From Ancylomarina sp. DW003 (lineage in GTDB: Bacteria; Bacteroidota; Bacteroidia; Bacteroidales; Marinifilaceae), in the NCBI RefSeq assembly GCF_029029505.1, contig NZ_JAKJSD010000014.1:47514-111513 (forward strand): a stretch of DNA of 64,000 bases, read 5' to 3'. The notes beneath the pieces are model-generated. The model was not told the DNA's origin. It ran no database searches and saw nothing but the letters and a program-made list of their open reading frames with translations. The position numbers and the translations under genes were made by a program. Shown in pieces: positions 1 through 8,052 of the stretch (position 1 is its first letter; the number at the start of each line of letters is the position of its first letter).

Positions 1-2
1 AT

Positions 3-377
3 TTAATAGAGAATTATAAAGGACATCCTGCTTTTCAGTTTATCCGAGATGTTGTGGTTAATTGGGAACAAACAAAAGTTCTAAATGGTGAGATTGGTGA
101 CTTTGTAACAATTGCCCGTCAGGACAGAGCTTCAGATAATTGGTTTGTGGGAGCTATTAGTGATGAGAATGCCAGAGATATGAGTATTAAATTTGATTTT
201 CTTCCGGAAGGAAAGAAATATCAAGCTATTCTTTATTTAGATGGTGAGAAAGCACATTGGGATAAGAATCCAACCGATTATAAAATTGAAAAGAAAACTG
301 TAGATATAAATTCAATACTTGACTTGCATCTTGCAGCAGGTGGAGGTGCAGCAATCTCTTTAATTGAAATTAAGTAA
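3..377 (+). CDS. C-terminal end of a glycoside hydrolase family 97 (SusB-like) protein, 5' truncated by the window
   Basis: The frame is open from base 3 with no start inside the window, so this is the tail of a longer gene; the GTG at 54 is an internal valine, not a start. The visible part (about 124 residues) resembles the C-terminal beta-sandwich of GH97 alpha-glucosidases/alpha-galactosidases: a WFVGAISDENAR segment, a KYQAILYLDGEKAHW segment with the AHW-x-NPT pattern, and a glycine-rich LAAGGGAA ending. GH97 enzymes are usually periplasmic and act on alpha-linked oligosaccharides in Bacteroidota. The catalytic (beta/alpha)8 domain lies outside the window, so inverting or retaining type cannot be read. 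A strong hairpin terminator follows 30 bases after the stop. Confidence 0.75.
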   Translation, partial: LIENYKGHPAFQFIRDVVVNWEQTKVLNGEIGDFVTIARQDRASDNWFVGAISDENARDMSIKFDFLPEGKKYQAILYLDGEKAHWDKNPTDYKIEKKTVDINSILDLHLAAGGGAAISLIEIK

Positions 378-406
378 TAGACCTTTAAAAACTCGTTCGT
401 TTTTTA

Positions 407-442
407 TCCCAACAGTATGTCATGTGCTGTTGGGATTTTTTT
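407..442 (+). terminator. Rho-independent terminator after the GH97 gene
   Basis: A 9-bp stem (tcccaacag 407-415 with ctgttggga 427-435) is followed directly by seven T (436-442). It ends the plus-strand GH97 transcript before the convergent flavodiiron gene. Confidence 0.85.
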
Positions 443-445
443 GTA

Positions 446-477
446 TAAAAAACGCCTCCGATTTCTCGAAGGCGTTA
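446..477 (-). terminator. Terminator of the flavodiiron protein gene
   Basis: On the minus strand, aacgcct/aggcgtt (451-457 and 470-476) forms a stem around a short loop, with a run of T from the A stretch at 446-452. It lies 25 bases beyond the minus-strand stop codon. Confidence 0.75.
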
Positions 478-501
478 GTTCTATATTTAAGCAGTAATTG
501 C

Positions 502-1710
502 TTACTGATTCTCGCTATATAATTCTTTCAAACGATTCGCCATGCTTTCAGCAATAACTTCGCATTGGTCGTAGTCTTTATTAGCAGGAGCGCAAAGTGC
601 TTCAGCAGGATCAGCAACAACTTCCCACTTAATTGCTTCAGCAAATTTGTTTAGTGTGCGAACACCACCGCCACCCCAGGCTTTCGATCCGAAAAGAGCC
701 AATACGTGGTTTTTAACTGCCATGTTTTGTAACTCATGAACAAGAGTTTCCATAGCTGGGAAAAGACCTCCATTATAAGCACATGATCCTAAAATAACAC
801 CACGGAAACGGAAAATATCGTTAATGATATAAGAAGGATGTGTTTTTGAAGCATCGTGAATTCTGATCTTTTTGATGCCACGCTTAACCAATTGGCGAGC
901 AATATTGTCAGCCATCTTTTCTGTATTTCCATACATCGAAGAGAAAACAATTACAACACCTTCGTCAGTTTCATACTTACTCCACTTGTCATATTTTGCA
1001 ATAATTTCAGCAATATGTGTTCTCCAGATAGGACCGTGAGTTGCACAAATCATTTTAATATCCAGACCACCTAATTTCTTAAGCGCTTGCTGTGTTGGGC
1101 TACCATATTTTCCTACAATATTTGAGTAGTAACGGCTGATTTCTTCTTCAAGATATTCTAGATCTAACTCATCATCGAAAATACTACCATCTAAAGTACC
1201 AAAAGCACCAAAAGCATCACCCGAGAACAAAATTCCTTTTGTTGATTCGAATGTTACCATAGTTTCTGGCCAGTGCAACATTGGAACCATTGCAAAGTTC
1301 AGCTTGTGCTCACCTAAATCGATAGAGTCACCTTCTTTAACCTCTAATAAGTTTTGAGAGATGCCATAAAAACCTTTCAACATTGGGAATGTTTTCTTGT
1401 TCCCAACAATTTGCATGTTTGGATAGCGCTCTGTTAATGATCGAATAGATCCTGAATGATCAGGTTCCATATGATTCACAATTAAATAGTCAGCCTGACG
1501 TCCGTCTAATACCGCTTCGATATTATCAAGATATTCATCCATAGCTCCTTTTTCAACGGTATCAACAATTGCTATTTTTTCGTCAACAATTACATATGAA
1601 TTGTATGCGACTCCCTTTGGAATAGGCCAGTAATTTTCGAAAAGATGAGTTCTTCTATCGTTACATCCGACCCAATAAATTTTATCGCTAATGTTAACTC
1701 TGTTGTGCAT
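502..1710 (-). CDS. fprA: Flavodiiron protein (FprA family A-type flavoprotein)
   Basis: A 402-residue protein with the two domains of flavodiiron proteins. The N-terminal metallo-beta-lactamase-like domain carries the diiron ligand motif HMEPDH (H80, E82, D84, H85), then H146 (MLHWPE), D165 (SGDAFG) and H225 (ATHGPIW). A flavodoxin domain follows from about residue 252 with the FMN-binding SSMYGNTEKMA loop. The family reduces O2 to water and/or NO to N2O in the cytoplasm of anaerobes; which substrate is used here cannot be read from sequence. The frame is open 20 codons further upstream, but ATG at 1710 (MHNRVNISDKIYWVG) matches the usual family start. It is transcribed in the same direction as the Crp/Fnr gene behind it, after a 255-base gap. 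Confidence 0.93.
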   Translation of the reverse strand: MHNRVNISDKIYWVGCNDRRTHLFENYWPIPKGVAYNSYVIVDEKIAIVDTVEKGAMDEYLDNIEAVLDGRQADYLIVNHMEPDHSGSIRSLTERYPNMQIVGNKKTFPMLKGFYGISQNLLEVKEGDSIDLGEHKLNFAMVPMLHWPETMVTFESTKGILFSGDAFGAFGTLDGSIFDDELDLEYLEEEISRYYSNIVGKYGSPTQQALKKLGGLDIKMICATHGPIWRTHIAEIIAKYDKWSKYETDEGVVIVFSSMYGNTEKMADNIARQLVKRGIKKIRIHDASKTHPSYIINDIFRFRGVILGSCAYNGGLFPAMETLVHELQNMAVKNHVLALFGSKAWGGGGVRTLNKFAEAIKWEVVADPAEALCAPANKDYDQCEVIAESMANRLKELYSENQ

Positions 1711-1814
1711 GCTTAAAGATTTATATGTTTTGAATATTGTTATTCTTTCTGTTGTGAAACAGCGCTTCAAATCATTATTAAATGACCCTATAATTCACAC
1801 TTTGTTTCAGAGCA

Positions 1815-1822
1815 CAAAAGTA
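1815..1822 (-). promoter_or_regulatory. fprA: Candidate -7 promoter box for the flavodiiron gene
   Basis: Minus-strand TACTTTTG fits the Bacteroidota -7 consensus TAnnTTTG. The identical octamer precedes tRNA-Ser, gapA and tRNA-Trp in this window. No clear -33 TTTG is seen at the expected distance. It implies a leader of about 100 bases. Confidence 0.45.
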
Positions 1823-1965
1823 ATATTATTTTTTTTCCTGAAAAGGATAAAAATGTCTTTTATCAAATCGAAAATGAATTGAAAGGTTTGTATTTGCTTG
1901 TTTTTCAGTTTCTGAAGAAAGTTATGCCTGTAGTCTTATCTTATTTATAAGCTGAATGAATTAGG

Positions 1966-2637
1966 CTATTGTTGCATCAGTCGAAGTAAAGCTGGGCGAT
2001 TGAGGATTTTTATTTCTCTCCGATTGATTTCTATCATACCTTCTTGCTCCATTTCTTTGAGACTACGAGCAAATGAAGGACGAGTTACGCCAAAGAATTG
2101 TGCCATTTCAGCCTGTGACTTTGGAAGCTCAATTTTCTCTTTGTCGGGAGCAGCTTGTTTTAAAATGAAATTAGCAAGTTTGCCTTTTATTGTTTTAAAG
2201 CTTAAGAAAAGTAATTTCTGAGCCAAAAATTGTGATCGGTTTGATATTGAATTTAAATAATTAACCAAGAAAGTTTTATTCTCTTGAAATAATTCAATGA
2301 CCGATTGCTTATCAATAAAGAAAATTTCAACATCCGCATTAGCTGTTACATTCACAGGGAACTGATTTTTCTGACCAAAAAGGAAAGCTGAAGCAATAGG
2401 GTAGGGTGCCATAATATCTTCAATTTTAATTGTTTTTCCTGATGGGTCAAGCATTTCTCCTTTCACGCTTCCTTTTAGAACAATCATAAGGTTTTCGCAT
2501 CTGTCTTCGCGAAAGGCAACCATATCACCTTTTTGATATTTTCTAATACGATATTGTATTTTTTGAAGCAAATTTTCCATTTCGTTAGCATCAATGCCTC
2601 TAAAAACGGGAGATTGTATAAGTTGTTGATTAAGCAT
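1966..2637 (-). CDS. Crp/Fnr family transcriptional regulator
   Basis: A 223-residue protein with an N-terminal cyclic-nucleotide-binding-like beta-roll (about 10-125) and a C-terminal Crp-type winged helix (about 150-215). The recognition region is QAEMAQFFGVTRPSFARSL. I see no N-terminal cysteine cluster of the Fnr 4Fe-4S type, so it is not a classical Fnr; heme or another effector is possible, as in the HcpR branch of Bacteroidota. It lies directly upstream of the flavodiiron gene in the same orientation. That suggests, but does not prove, control of NO/O2 stress genes. The gene starts at ATG 2637. Confidence 0.88.
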   Translation of the reverse strand: MLNQQLIQSPVFRGIDANEMENLLQKIQYRIRKYQKGDMVAFREDRCENLMIVLKGSVKGEMLDPSGKTIKIEDIMAPYPIASAFLFGQKNQFPVNVTANADVEIFFIDKQSVIELFQENKTFLVNYLNSISNRSQFLAQKLLFLSFKTIKGKLANFILKQAAPDKEKIELPKSQAEMAQFFGVTRPSFARSLKEMEQEGMIEINRREIKILNRPALLRLMQQ

Positions 2638-2697
2638 TTTTTTTGTCTAAAATTCAAGACTAAGATATCTTTAATTTTCTATACGCCATAGATAAGA

Positions 2698-2731
2698 TTA
2701 AAAAAAGCGATTCATTTGTATGAATCGCTTT
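2698..2731 (-). terminator. Terminator of the M64 peptidase gene
   Basis: A perfect 12-bp stem (2704-2715 with 2720-2731) has a four-base loop and, on the minus strand, is followed by a T run. It lies 22 bases past the stop of the minus-strand peptidase gene. Confidence 0.85.
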
Positions 2732-2752
2732 GATATTTTGAAGAATATTATT

Positions 2753-4162
2753 CTAGTTCGAATATTGATCGATAATGAGTTTGATAGCACGTTGACAAGC
2801 TGGACAAAATTCATCGTGACGTGTAAACATGATACAATTGGCAGCACTTCTGTATAAGCCGGTTGCCTTATACTGCGCACCTTCGAATGCACCAACTTCA
2901 CCACTATGTTTCATGTTTGATAAAAGCTTATCATCCCACGTTCTTTTTTTGATAAAGAATTCTTCCATAACTTTCTCTTCAACTTTGGCTTTACGCATTT
3001 CTACACGTTTTTTCTGAATAGCAATACTGTGCTCATCATACTTTTCTTTTTCCCAAGGTGTTGGGATAGGTGTGCCTTCAGTTACAATATCTTTCCACTT
3101 GATGGTTTCTGGATCAGGATTAGCTGTTACATTTAACTCCCATGGTTCCATGTGTTCTGCATCCATTTCATATGAGGTAGCAGAAGTATAATATTCATCA
3201 GCTAAGTCAGCAAAATGATGTCCGAATTCATGAACAAATAAGTATTCCTGAAAAGCATTATTAACCGCAGCAGTAATATAAAGGTTGTAAATACCGCCTC
3301 CGCCATAAATAGAGTCATTCATTAAAATAGCAGTAAATTCGTAAGGAACAGCAGCGGCAGCATTACGAATTGTCTTGTTGTCGTAACCTAATGCATAACG
3401 CTCAGAATCGAAAGCACCGTAAGTAACAGATAGTGCAGAACGTGTGTGAATATCCTGATGTGGGTGATTTACCCCTGAATCGGGTGATGGCGTTTCAACT
3501 GCTCTGATTGAAAACTTGTTCTTAAAAGAAGCATATGGCTCTGTGTTTAAAAGAACCTCTGCGAATCGTTGAGCATCCTTTTTGAATTTGCCCATATCTT
3601 CTTTGGCGTAACCTTCACCAAGAACCACAATATCAACTTGTTTCTCAGGTTTTCCGTTTACAACAATATCAATCGTATTATAATGATCTTTAACTGGACT
3701 AATAAATGCTCGGTGGTGTTTTGGATTTACTTTGTATGTCCAAACAGGATCGAAGCCATTCTTGATATTACGTTTTGAAATAGTGACATTAACCTCAGCT
3801 TTGGGCCATGGAAAACGAAGTGATTCGTGGAAACTAGCCCATTCTTTATCAGCTTCAGGAGTTGTTTCCCATTCGCCGTAAATACTTGCAAATCCACGTG
3901 AATATAGTAGTTCGCCAGATTTTGCATCTTTCACTTCGAAAAAATACTTTCCTAATTTAAGTTCATCAATCAAGACTGTTTTACTACCTGCCCATTCGCC
4001 ATCGTTCACCATTTGATCGAATGCAAAATGTTCTTCTCCTGAATTTCCAACATGATTGTAGTCCAATCGCATGGTTGCTGAAGTAAAATAATCAGCATAT
4101 TGTGCCTTTGCAAAAAGCGAAATGCCCACAAGCATTAAGGCAAATACAAAAAATCTTTTCAT
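2753..4162 (-). CDS. Secreted M64 family (IgA-peptidase-like) metallopeptidase
   Basis: A 469-residue protein with a clear signal peptide (MKRFFVFALMLVGISLFAKA). An N-terminal beta-sandwich of the M64 N-type covers about residues 25-150, and the peptidase domain carries the zinc motif HEFGHHFADLADEYY (HExxH at 311-315). A glycine-rich YGGGGIYN segment precedes the metal site. The C-terminal region has the NCIMFTRHDEFCPACQRAI segment with CxxC, typical of this family. M64 peptidases are named after a Clostridium ramosum IgA protease, but most Bacteroidota members have no known substrate, so IgA cleavage should not be assumed. It is probably periplasmic or exported. It forms a monocistronic unit with its own terminator. 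Confidence 0.9.
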   Translation of the reverse strand: MKRFFVFALMLVGISLFAKAQYADYFTSATMRLDYNHVGNSGEEHFAFDQMVNDGEWAGSKTVLIDELKLGKYFFEVKDAKSGELLYSRGFASIYGEWETTPEADKEWASFHESLRFPWPKAEVNVTISKRNIKNGFDPVWTYKVNPKHHRAFISPVKDHYNTIDIVVNGKPEKQVDIVVLGEGYAKEDMGKFKKDAQRFAEVLLNTEPYASFKNKFSIRAVETPSPDSGVNHPHQDIHTRSALSVTYGAFDSERYALGYDNKTIRNAAAAVPYEFTAILMNDSIYGGGGIYNLYITAAVNNAFQEYLFVHEFGHHFADLADEYYTSATSYEMDAEHMEPWELNVTANPDPETIKWKDIVTEGTPIPTPWEKEKYDEHSIAIQKKRVEMRKAKVEEKVMEEFFIKKRTWDDKLLSNMKHSGEVGAFEGAQYKATGLYRSAANCIMFTRHDEFCPACQRAIKLIIDQYSN

Positions 4163-4334
4163 AGTATTTGAGTTTTTCTAGGTGTTTGTTTAGAGCCACA
4201 AGATAAGGAATATCTCGGTTTGGAAATATGCTTAATGTCATAAACTCATTCGTTTCAAATGTCAATCGAATATGGAATAAAGAGTGGTAAAATGATATTT
4301 TGTAAAATTATGATGGATATTTTTAAGGATATCT

Positions 4335-4342
4335 TAATTTTG
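4335..4342 (+). promoter_or_regulatory. Candidate -7 promoter box upstream of plsC-like gene
   Basis: TAATTTTG matches TAnnTTTG about 90 bases upstream of the acyltransferase start. No well-spaced -33 TTTG is seen. Confidence 0.35.
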
Positions 4343-4431
4343 TGCGAATAACAAAATCTTCTCTTCTATATGTATTTGAAGATTTAGATAAATTGATCTT
4401 TAGATTGACAAAGTAAAAGCCACATTCACAA

Positions 4432-5184
4432 ATGAATATTATTTTATTTCCTTTCAAACTAATTTATAAAATATACTTCTTGCTATATTTTGTATTGACT
4501 TTAGTTTTATTTTATCCATTATTTAAATTTTTCTTGTCAAAGAAAGAGCGGTTTCCAACAGCTTTTAAAATCATAAGAGTTTACTCAAGAGTTTGGCTCT
4601 GGGGATCAGGAATTTATTTAAGAGTTAAAGGGAAAGAGAATATTTTGAGGGATCAACCATTCCTAATTTGCTCTAATCACAGTTCATTTCTCGATCCTGC
4701 TCCTTTGTATGCAATTTTCGATCAGCACTTTGTATTTACAGGTAAAAAGGAAATTGAAAAATGGCCTCTTTTCCATATCTTTTATACTTCAGGTATGAAT
4801 ATATTGGTTGATAGACACAACAGACTAGGAGCTTTAAAGAGTTTTAAAGCTATGGTGGATGTAGTAAAAGAAGGTCACCCTTTAGTAATTTTGCCAGAAG
4901 GAACTATTCCATCGCATGCACCAAAATTAGGAGAGTTTAAGTCAGGAGCAGTTTCTATAGCAATTCAAATGGGAATTCCTATAATACCAGTTACTCAAAC
5001 TACCAATTGGAGAAGACTTCAGCGTGCTAGTTTGTTTAAGGGGAATGCTTGCCCTGGTGTTGCCGAGGTGGTTATACATCCTCCGATATCTACCGAAGGG
5101 TATACTAAGAAAGACGCTGACGCTTTACAAGCTAAACTCCATGAGGTTATTAATCAGCCTTTACATGAGAAATATGGTGTTTAG
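4432..5184 (+). CDS. 1-acyl-sn-glycerol-3-phosphate acyltransferase (PlsC family)
   Basis: A 250-residue membrane-bound acyltransferase. A hydrophobic N-terminus (about 1-35) anchors it in the inner membrane. The catalytic HX4D motif is NHSSFLD (H83, D88), and the substrate-binding EGT motif is in LPEGTIPS (156-158). It transfers an acyl chain to lysophosphatidic acid (phospholipid synthesis), or in related branches to other lysolipids. It is transcribed alone, ending in a convergent hairpin terminator shared with the FKBP gene. Confidence 0.88.
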   Translation: MNIILFPFKLIYKIYFLLYFVLTLVLFYPLFKFFLSKKERFPTAFKIIRVYSRVWLWGSGIYLRVKGKENILRDQPFLICSNHSSFLDPAPLYAIFDQHFVFTGKKEIEKWPLFHIFYTSGMNILVDRHNRLGALKSFKAMVDVVKEGHPLVILPEGTIPSHAPKLGEFKSGAVSIAIQMGIPIIPVTQTTNWRRLQRASLFKGNACPGVAEVVIHPPISTEGYTKKDADALQAKLHEVINQPLHEKYGV

Positions 5185-5218
5185 TATAATCTAAATCTTA
5201 ATAGAAGGTCAAATAAAC

Positions 5219-5262
5219 AAGGCTTGCTATAAAGTGGAAACTTTAAGGCAAGCCTTTTTATT
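5219..5262 (+). terminator. Convergent hairpin terminator between plsC-like and FKBP genes
   Basis: The stem aaggcttgc (5219-5227) pairs with gcaagcctt (5248-5256). The loop contains a second taaagt/acttta stem, and a T-rich tract follows. It serves the plus-strand acyltransferase. Confidence 0.75.
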
Positions 5263-5278
5263 TTTTAACAGGATTTGT

Positions 5279-5743
5279 TTAATCCTGATTAACTTTTATA
5301 AGGTGAATGTCGAATATCAGTACAGAACCACCAGGTATTCCATTTTGAGTGAATGAGCCATATGCCAGATGTGATGGAATTAATAGTTTCCCTTTACCGC
5401 CTTCCTTAAAGTAAGTAATGCCTTCAGTCCATCCTGGTATTACTTTTTGTAAACTAGTTGTATAACCTTCTGATTGATCAAAAGGTGTATTGCTGTTTGT
5501 AAAATAGCCTTTATAAGCAACTGTAACATTAGAGCTTGCTGTAGGTTGCTCTCCAGTTCCTTGTTCTTCAATCACATAATATAATCCAGACGCACTTTTT
5601 TCGGCATCTAAATCATTATCTTCGATATATTGCTTTATTTCAGCTTCATTTTCGGCTGTGTAATCTATTATTCTTTCTTCTGGTACGTCTGAGTCACATG
5701 ATGCGAAAAGTGCAATTATTAAAATAAGTAATGTATACTTCAT
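5279..5743 (-). CDS. FKBP-type peptidyl-prolyl cis-trans isomerase lipoprotein
   Basis: A 154-residue protein with a lipoprotein signal peptide ending in the lipobox LFASC (Cys16) followed by acidic DSD. The FKBP fold covers about 65-150: the YKGYF and QSEGYTTSLQKVIPGWTEG segments and the C-terminal strand GSVLIFDIHLIKV are typical. It probably helps fold exported proteins at a periplasmic membrane face. The spacer between lipid anchor and domain is acidic. It is monocistronic and convergent with the acyltransferase gene. Confidence 0.9.
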   Translation of the reverse strand: MKYTLLILIIALFASCDSDVPEERIIDYTAENEAEIKQYIEDNDLDAEKSASGLYYVIEEQGTGEQPTASSNVTVAYKGYFTNSNTPFDQSEGYTTSLQKVIPGWTEGITYFKEGGKGKLLIPSHLAYGSFTQNGIPGGSVLIFDIHLIKVNQD

Positions 5744-6105
5744 TAGTTTGATATTTAGTGAGCTATCTCTAAAGCTCGTTTATTTTGAGATAGAGCAAAT
5801 ATAATAAAATATTGATGTGATTATTTAGGAGAGAAAAATAGATTGGGAGGGTGAGATCTTACATACTTAACTAAAAAGGAATAATTTTCGACTGTTAAAT
5901 TCAATTCTCTTTGTGATCAAAAGAAACGAATAACATGCTTGATTTTAAATTAACTAAACGTATTTAGCCAATATAAAGTTCCACCCAATTTTTTACTAAG
6001 AGTAAATTGGGTGAAATACCATATTCTGATTTATTTAGACGTGAACTTAATTATTCTAACTTTCCTTTTTTATAAGTTCAATTAATATATAATAAAACCA
6101 AAAAA
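5744..6105. other. Intergenic stretch with one strong hairpin, no gene seen
   Basis: I see no coding frame. The only clear structure is an imperfect inverted repeat at 5982-6013: CACCCAAT (5982-5989) pairs with ATTGGGTG (6006-6013), and TTAC/GTAA extends the stem inside. Neither side has a T run, so it is not an ordinary terminator. Confidence 0.5.
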
Positions 6106-6288
6106 CTAATGAGCTATGCTTTTTTCGAGTTTCATCAATAAATCATAAACAATAGATGTCCCTTGTGTTGAATCAAGAAGAGAATCAGGAGTTACATTAC
6201 CAATATGCTCATTCTCGGTTTCAATCCATTCTATAAACTTAGCTTTGGTTCCAAAAATAGAAATGCCTTTTTCTATGAGTTCTTTCAT
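6106..6288 (-). CDS. Short stand-alone MbcA/ParS/Xre antitoxin toxin-binding domain (DUF2384-like)
   Basis: A 60-residue frame (ATG 6288) whose whole length resembles the C-terminal toxin-binding domain of Xre/MbcA/ParS antitoxins: a GISIFGTKAKFIEWI helix, a TPDSLLDSTQG turn (the conserved P-x-x-LLD-S pattern) and a final hydrophobic helix. In RES/Xre systems this domain follows an N-terminal helix-turn-helix, giving about 130-150 residues. Here the frame is closed by stops immediately upstream, and no RES-type toxin lies beside it. It could be a decayed antitoxin or a genuine orphan that binds a toxin encoded elsewhere. The call rests on motif resemblance only. Confidence 0.6.
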   Translation of the reverse strand: MKELIEKGISIFGTKAKFIEWIETENEHIGNVTPDSLLDSTQGTSIVYDLLMKLEKSIAH

Positions 6289-6990
6289 CTGAATATAATT
6301 TTGGTTTATTATTCTTAATTAAATATGCTTTGAAAGGATTCTAAGCCTTCATATCAAGTAAAAGATTATACTCATCTTTTAAAGATTGAATTTGTTAAAT
6401 GGCTTTATGAATATTTCGATTTTAGGCAGAATTGACCTTTATGATACCAATTTTCTTGTCCGTACTATATTACGAAAATTCTAGCAAAAATAAATGTTAA
6501 ATTATCAGAATATTCTTCAAAGTAAAGTCTTATTTAGTTAAAGATAATTTTAATTCTTATCTAATTAGAGTTCAGCTGTAATTATTGATTATATTGGTTG
6601 TTTAGAATCTTTCTAAACATTTGATTTTGAAGATGAATCTGATCTTTATTAACAGTATAAAATGTTTGTGAATTTTTTATTGGTATCTAAACATTCAATA
6701 GTTACTGAAGTTTTAGGTTAAAACACCTTAACAATATGGCATTGAAATCAATCAGGTTAATTCGTTAGTTTGTCCAGCAAGATATAATATTCATCAAATG
6801 GGGGTAAAATATATTATTCAAATTTAAATAAAAGGGCATAAATTTAATAATCCAAAGCTACTAGAACTCACATGTGATTATGAAATGATACTATTAAGAT
6901 ATAGATATCTTAATTCATAATACGATCCTATAATCCTCTCACCCTCCTAAAGGAGCTTTTGTTGATTTTACTTTTTTTTCAGAATTTTTG
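6289..6990. other. 700-base AT-rich intergenic stretch
   Basis: I find no convincing gene. A short minus-strand frame ending at 6341 is broken by an internal stop after a few codons and is not called. A CTCC-TAAA-GGAG mini-hairpin lies about 40 bases before the LuxR-type gene. The length suggests a decayed gene or a regulatory leader, but neither can be shown. Confidence 0.4.
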
Positions 6991-7683
6991 ATGATGAGGC
7001 GAAGAAAAGAGAAGTACTGGGAAACAGATTCAGAAAAGAATATCACCAAATCTGGGATGTCAATTAAATCTTATTTTACAGGAAATATCAAAGTTGATTT
7101 TGATGCAACTTACTTTAAAGTTGATGCAAGTAGTTTAAATTTTATTTATGCTAGTAAAAAGTGTAAAGAAATATTGAACCTGAATTCTGTTTTGATTGAT
7201 AAGTGTAATTTCTTTGAATATTTAATAGAGAATATTCATGAAAATGATCTTTCTAAAATTGAAACATACTTGTCTTTAGTTCAGCAAGAAAAAGATTTTA
7301 CTTTTTCAGAACTAATTAAACTGAGAGGTCGTAATGGTTTATGGAAGGATATCTATTTGAATATTGTGGTTGGAACCCGATATCCGAGTAATTTTCCAGA
7401 GCAACTTTGGGCTTGTGTAATTGACTTAACTGAGCAGTTTAATAGTAGGCAGGAAAATAAAAAGAGTTCTAATTCTGAGTTAGAATTGATTTCAACATTA
7501 TCTAAACGAGAGAAAGAGATTACAAAACTTATTGTTCGAGGTTATACAGATAAGGAAATAGGAATAGCCTTAAATATCAGTTATTATACTGCTGATACTC
7601 ATAGAAAGAATATCATTAATAAATTAAAAGTGAAAAATACCGCTTGTCTTGCTTTTATGGCAGGCAAAATTGGAATCTTCTAA
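6991..7683 (+). CDS. LuxR-type transcriptional regulator with N-terminal PAS-like domain
   Basis: About 230 residues. The C-terminal 60 residues are a LuxR/GerE helix-turn-helix (LSKREKEITKLIVRGYTDKE, then TADTHRKNIINKL). The middle (about 40-150) looks like a PAS fold: YASKKCKEIL, a helical linker and a LIKLRGRNGLWKDIYLN strand pair. It has no receiver-domain Asp pocket, so it is more likely a ligand- or redox-sensing single-component regulator than a response regulator. ATG at 6991 or 6994 is the likely start; an in-frame TTG sits just before. It lies directly before the capsule locus on the same strand and may regulate it, which is inference from position only. Confidence 0.8.
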   Translation: MMRRRKEKYWETDSEKNITKSGMSIKSYFTGNIKVDFDATYFKVDASSLNFIYASKKCKEILNLNSVLIDKCNFFEYLIENIHENDLSKIETYLSLVQQEKDFTFSELIKLRGRNGLWKDIYLNIVVGTRYPSNFPEQLWACVIDLTEQFNSRQENKKSSNSELELISTLSKREKEITKLIVRGYTDKEIGIALNISYYTADTHRKNIINKLKVKNTACLAFMAGKIGIF

Positions 7684-8052
7684 ATTAGCTTAAACTTGCT
7701 AATCTTCCGACCGATCATCTTATTTAGACTAAATTAAGATGGAAATCCTCTGCGGAAACATATGTGTTTCCAATTTTACAAACAAATATATTGTTCGATT
7801 TAAAGTGCGATTATAAATAAGGCATTTTAGGGCAATTGTATTCAAAATACCGTTTTTCGGGTATTGAACTTTTTTGTTAGGTACAATAATTTTATTCGTT
7901 CAAGCTTAAATTTCGTATTAGAGAAATTTAAGAAGTGACTACAAGTAGGTCTTATTTTCAGAGAAAATGGGACTGAAAGAGCGAAGCTGTGTCAAGCCAT
8001 TAAGAAATGGTACTATCTCTAAATTATTTTCAAGATTATTTTAATTATTAAT
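7684..8052 (+). promoter_or_regulatory. Leader region of the capsule locus with three hairpins
   Basis: 370 bases without a gene. Three hairpins are visible: 7716-7741 (CATCTTATTTAG with a matching arm), 7754-7771 (GGAAACA-TATG-TGTTTCC, perfect 7-bp stem) and 7846-7865 (AATACCG-TTTTT-CGGGTATT). The last is followed four bases later by six T (about 7869-7875), so it may terminate the LuxR-type transcript. UpxY-type regulators act by reading through terminators in such leaders in Bacteroides, so this is the expected place for their target. No promoter could be fixed with confidence. Confidence 0.5.

Noticed and set aside
6341..6420. Minus-strand frame reading QIQSLKDEYNLLLDMKA before a stop, upstream of the DUF2384 protein
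   Set aside because: A stop codon precedes it after a few codons, and no family is recognised; it may be a remnant of the missing antitoxin N-terminus but cannot be supported.
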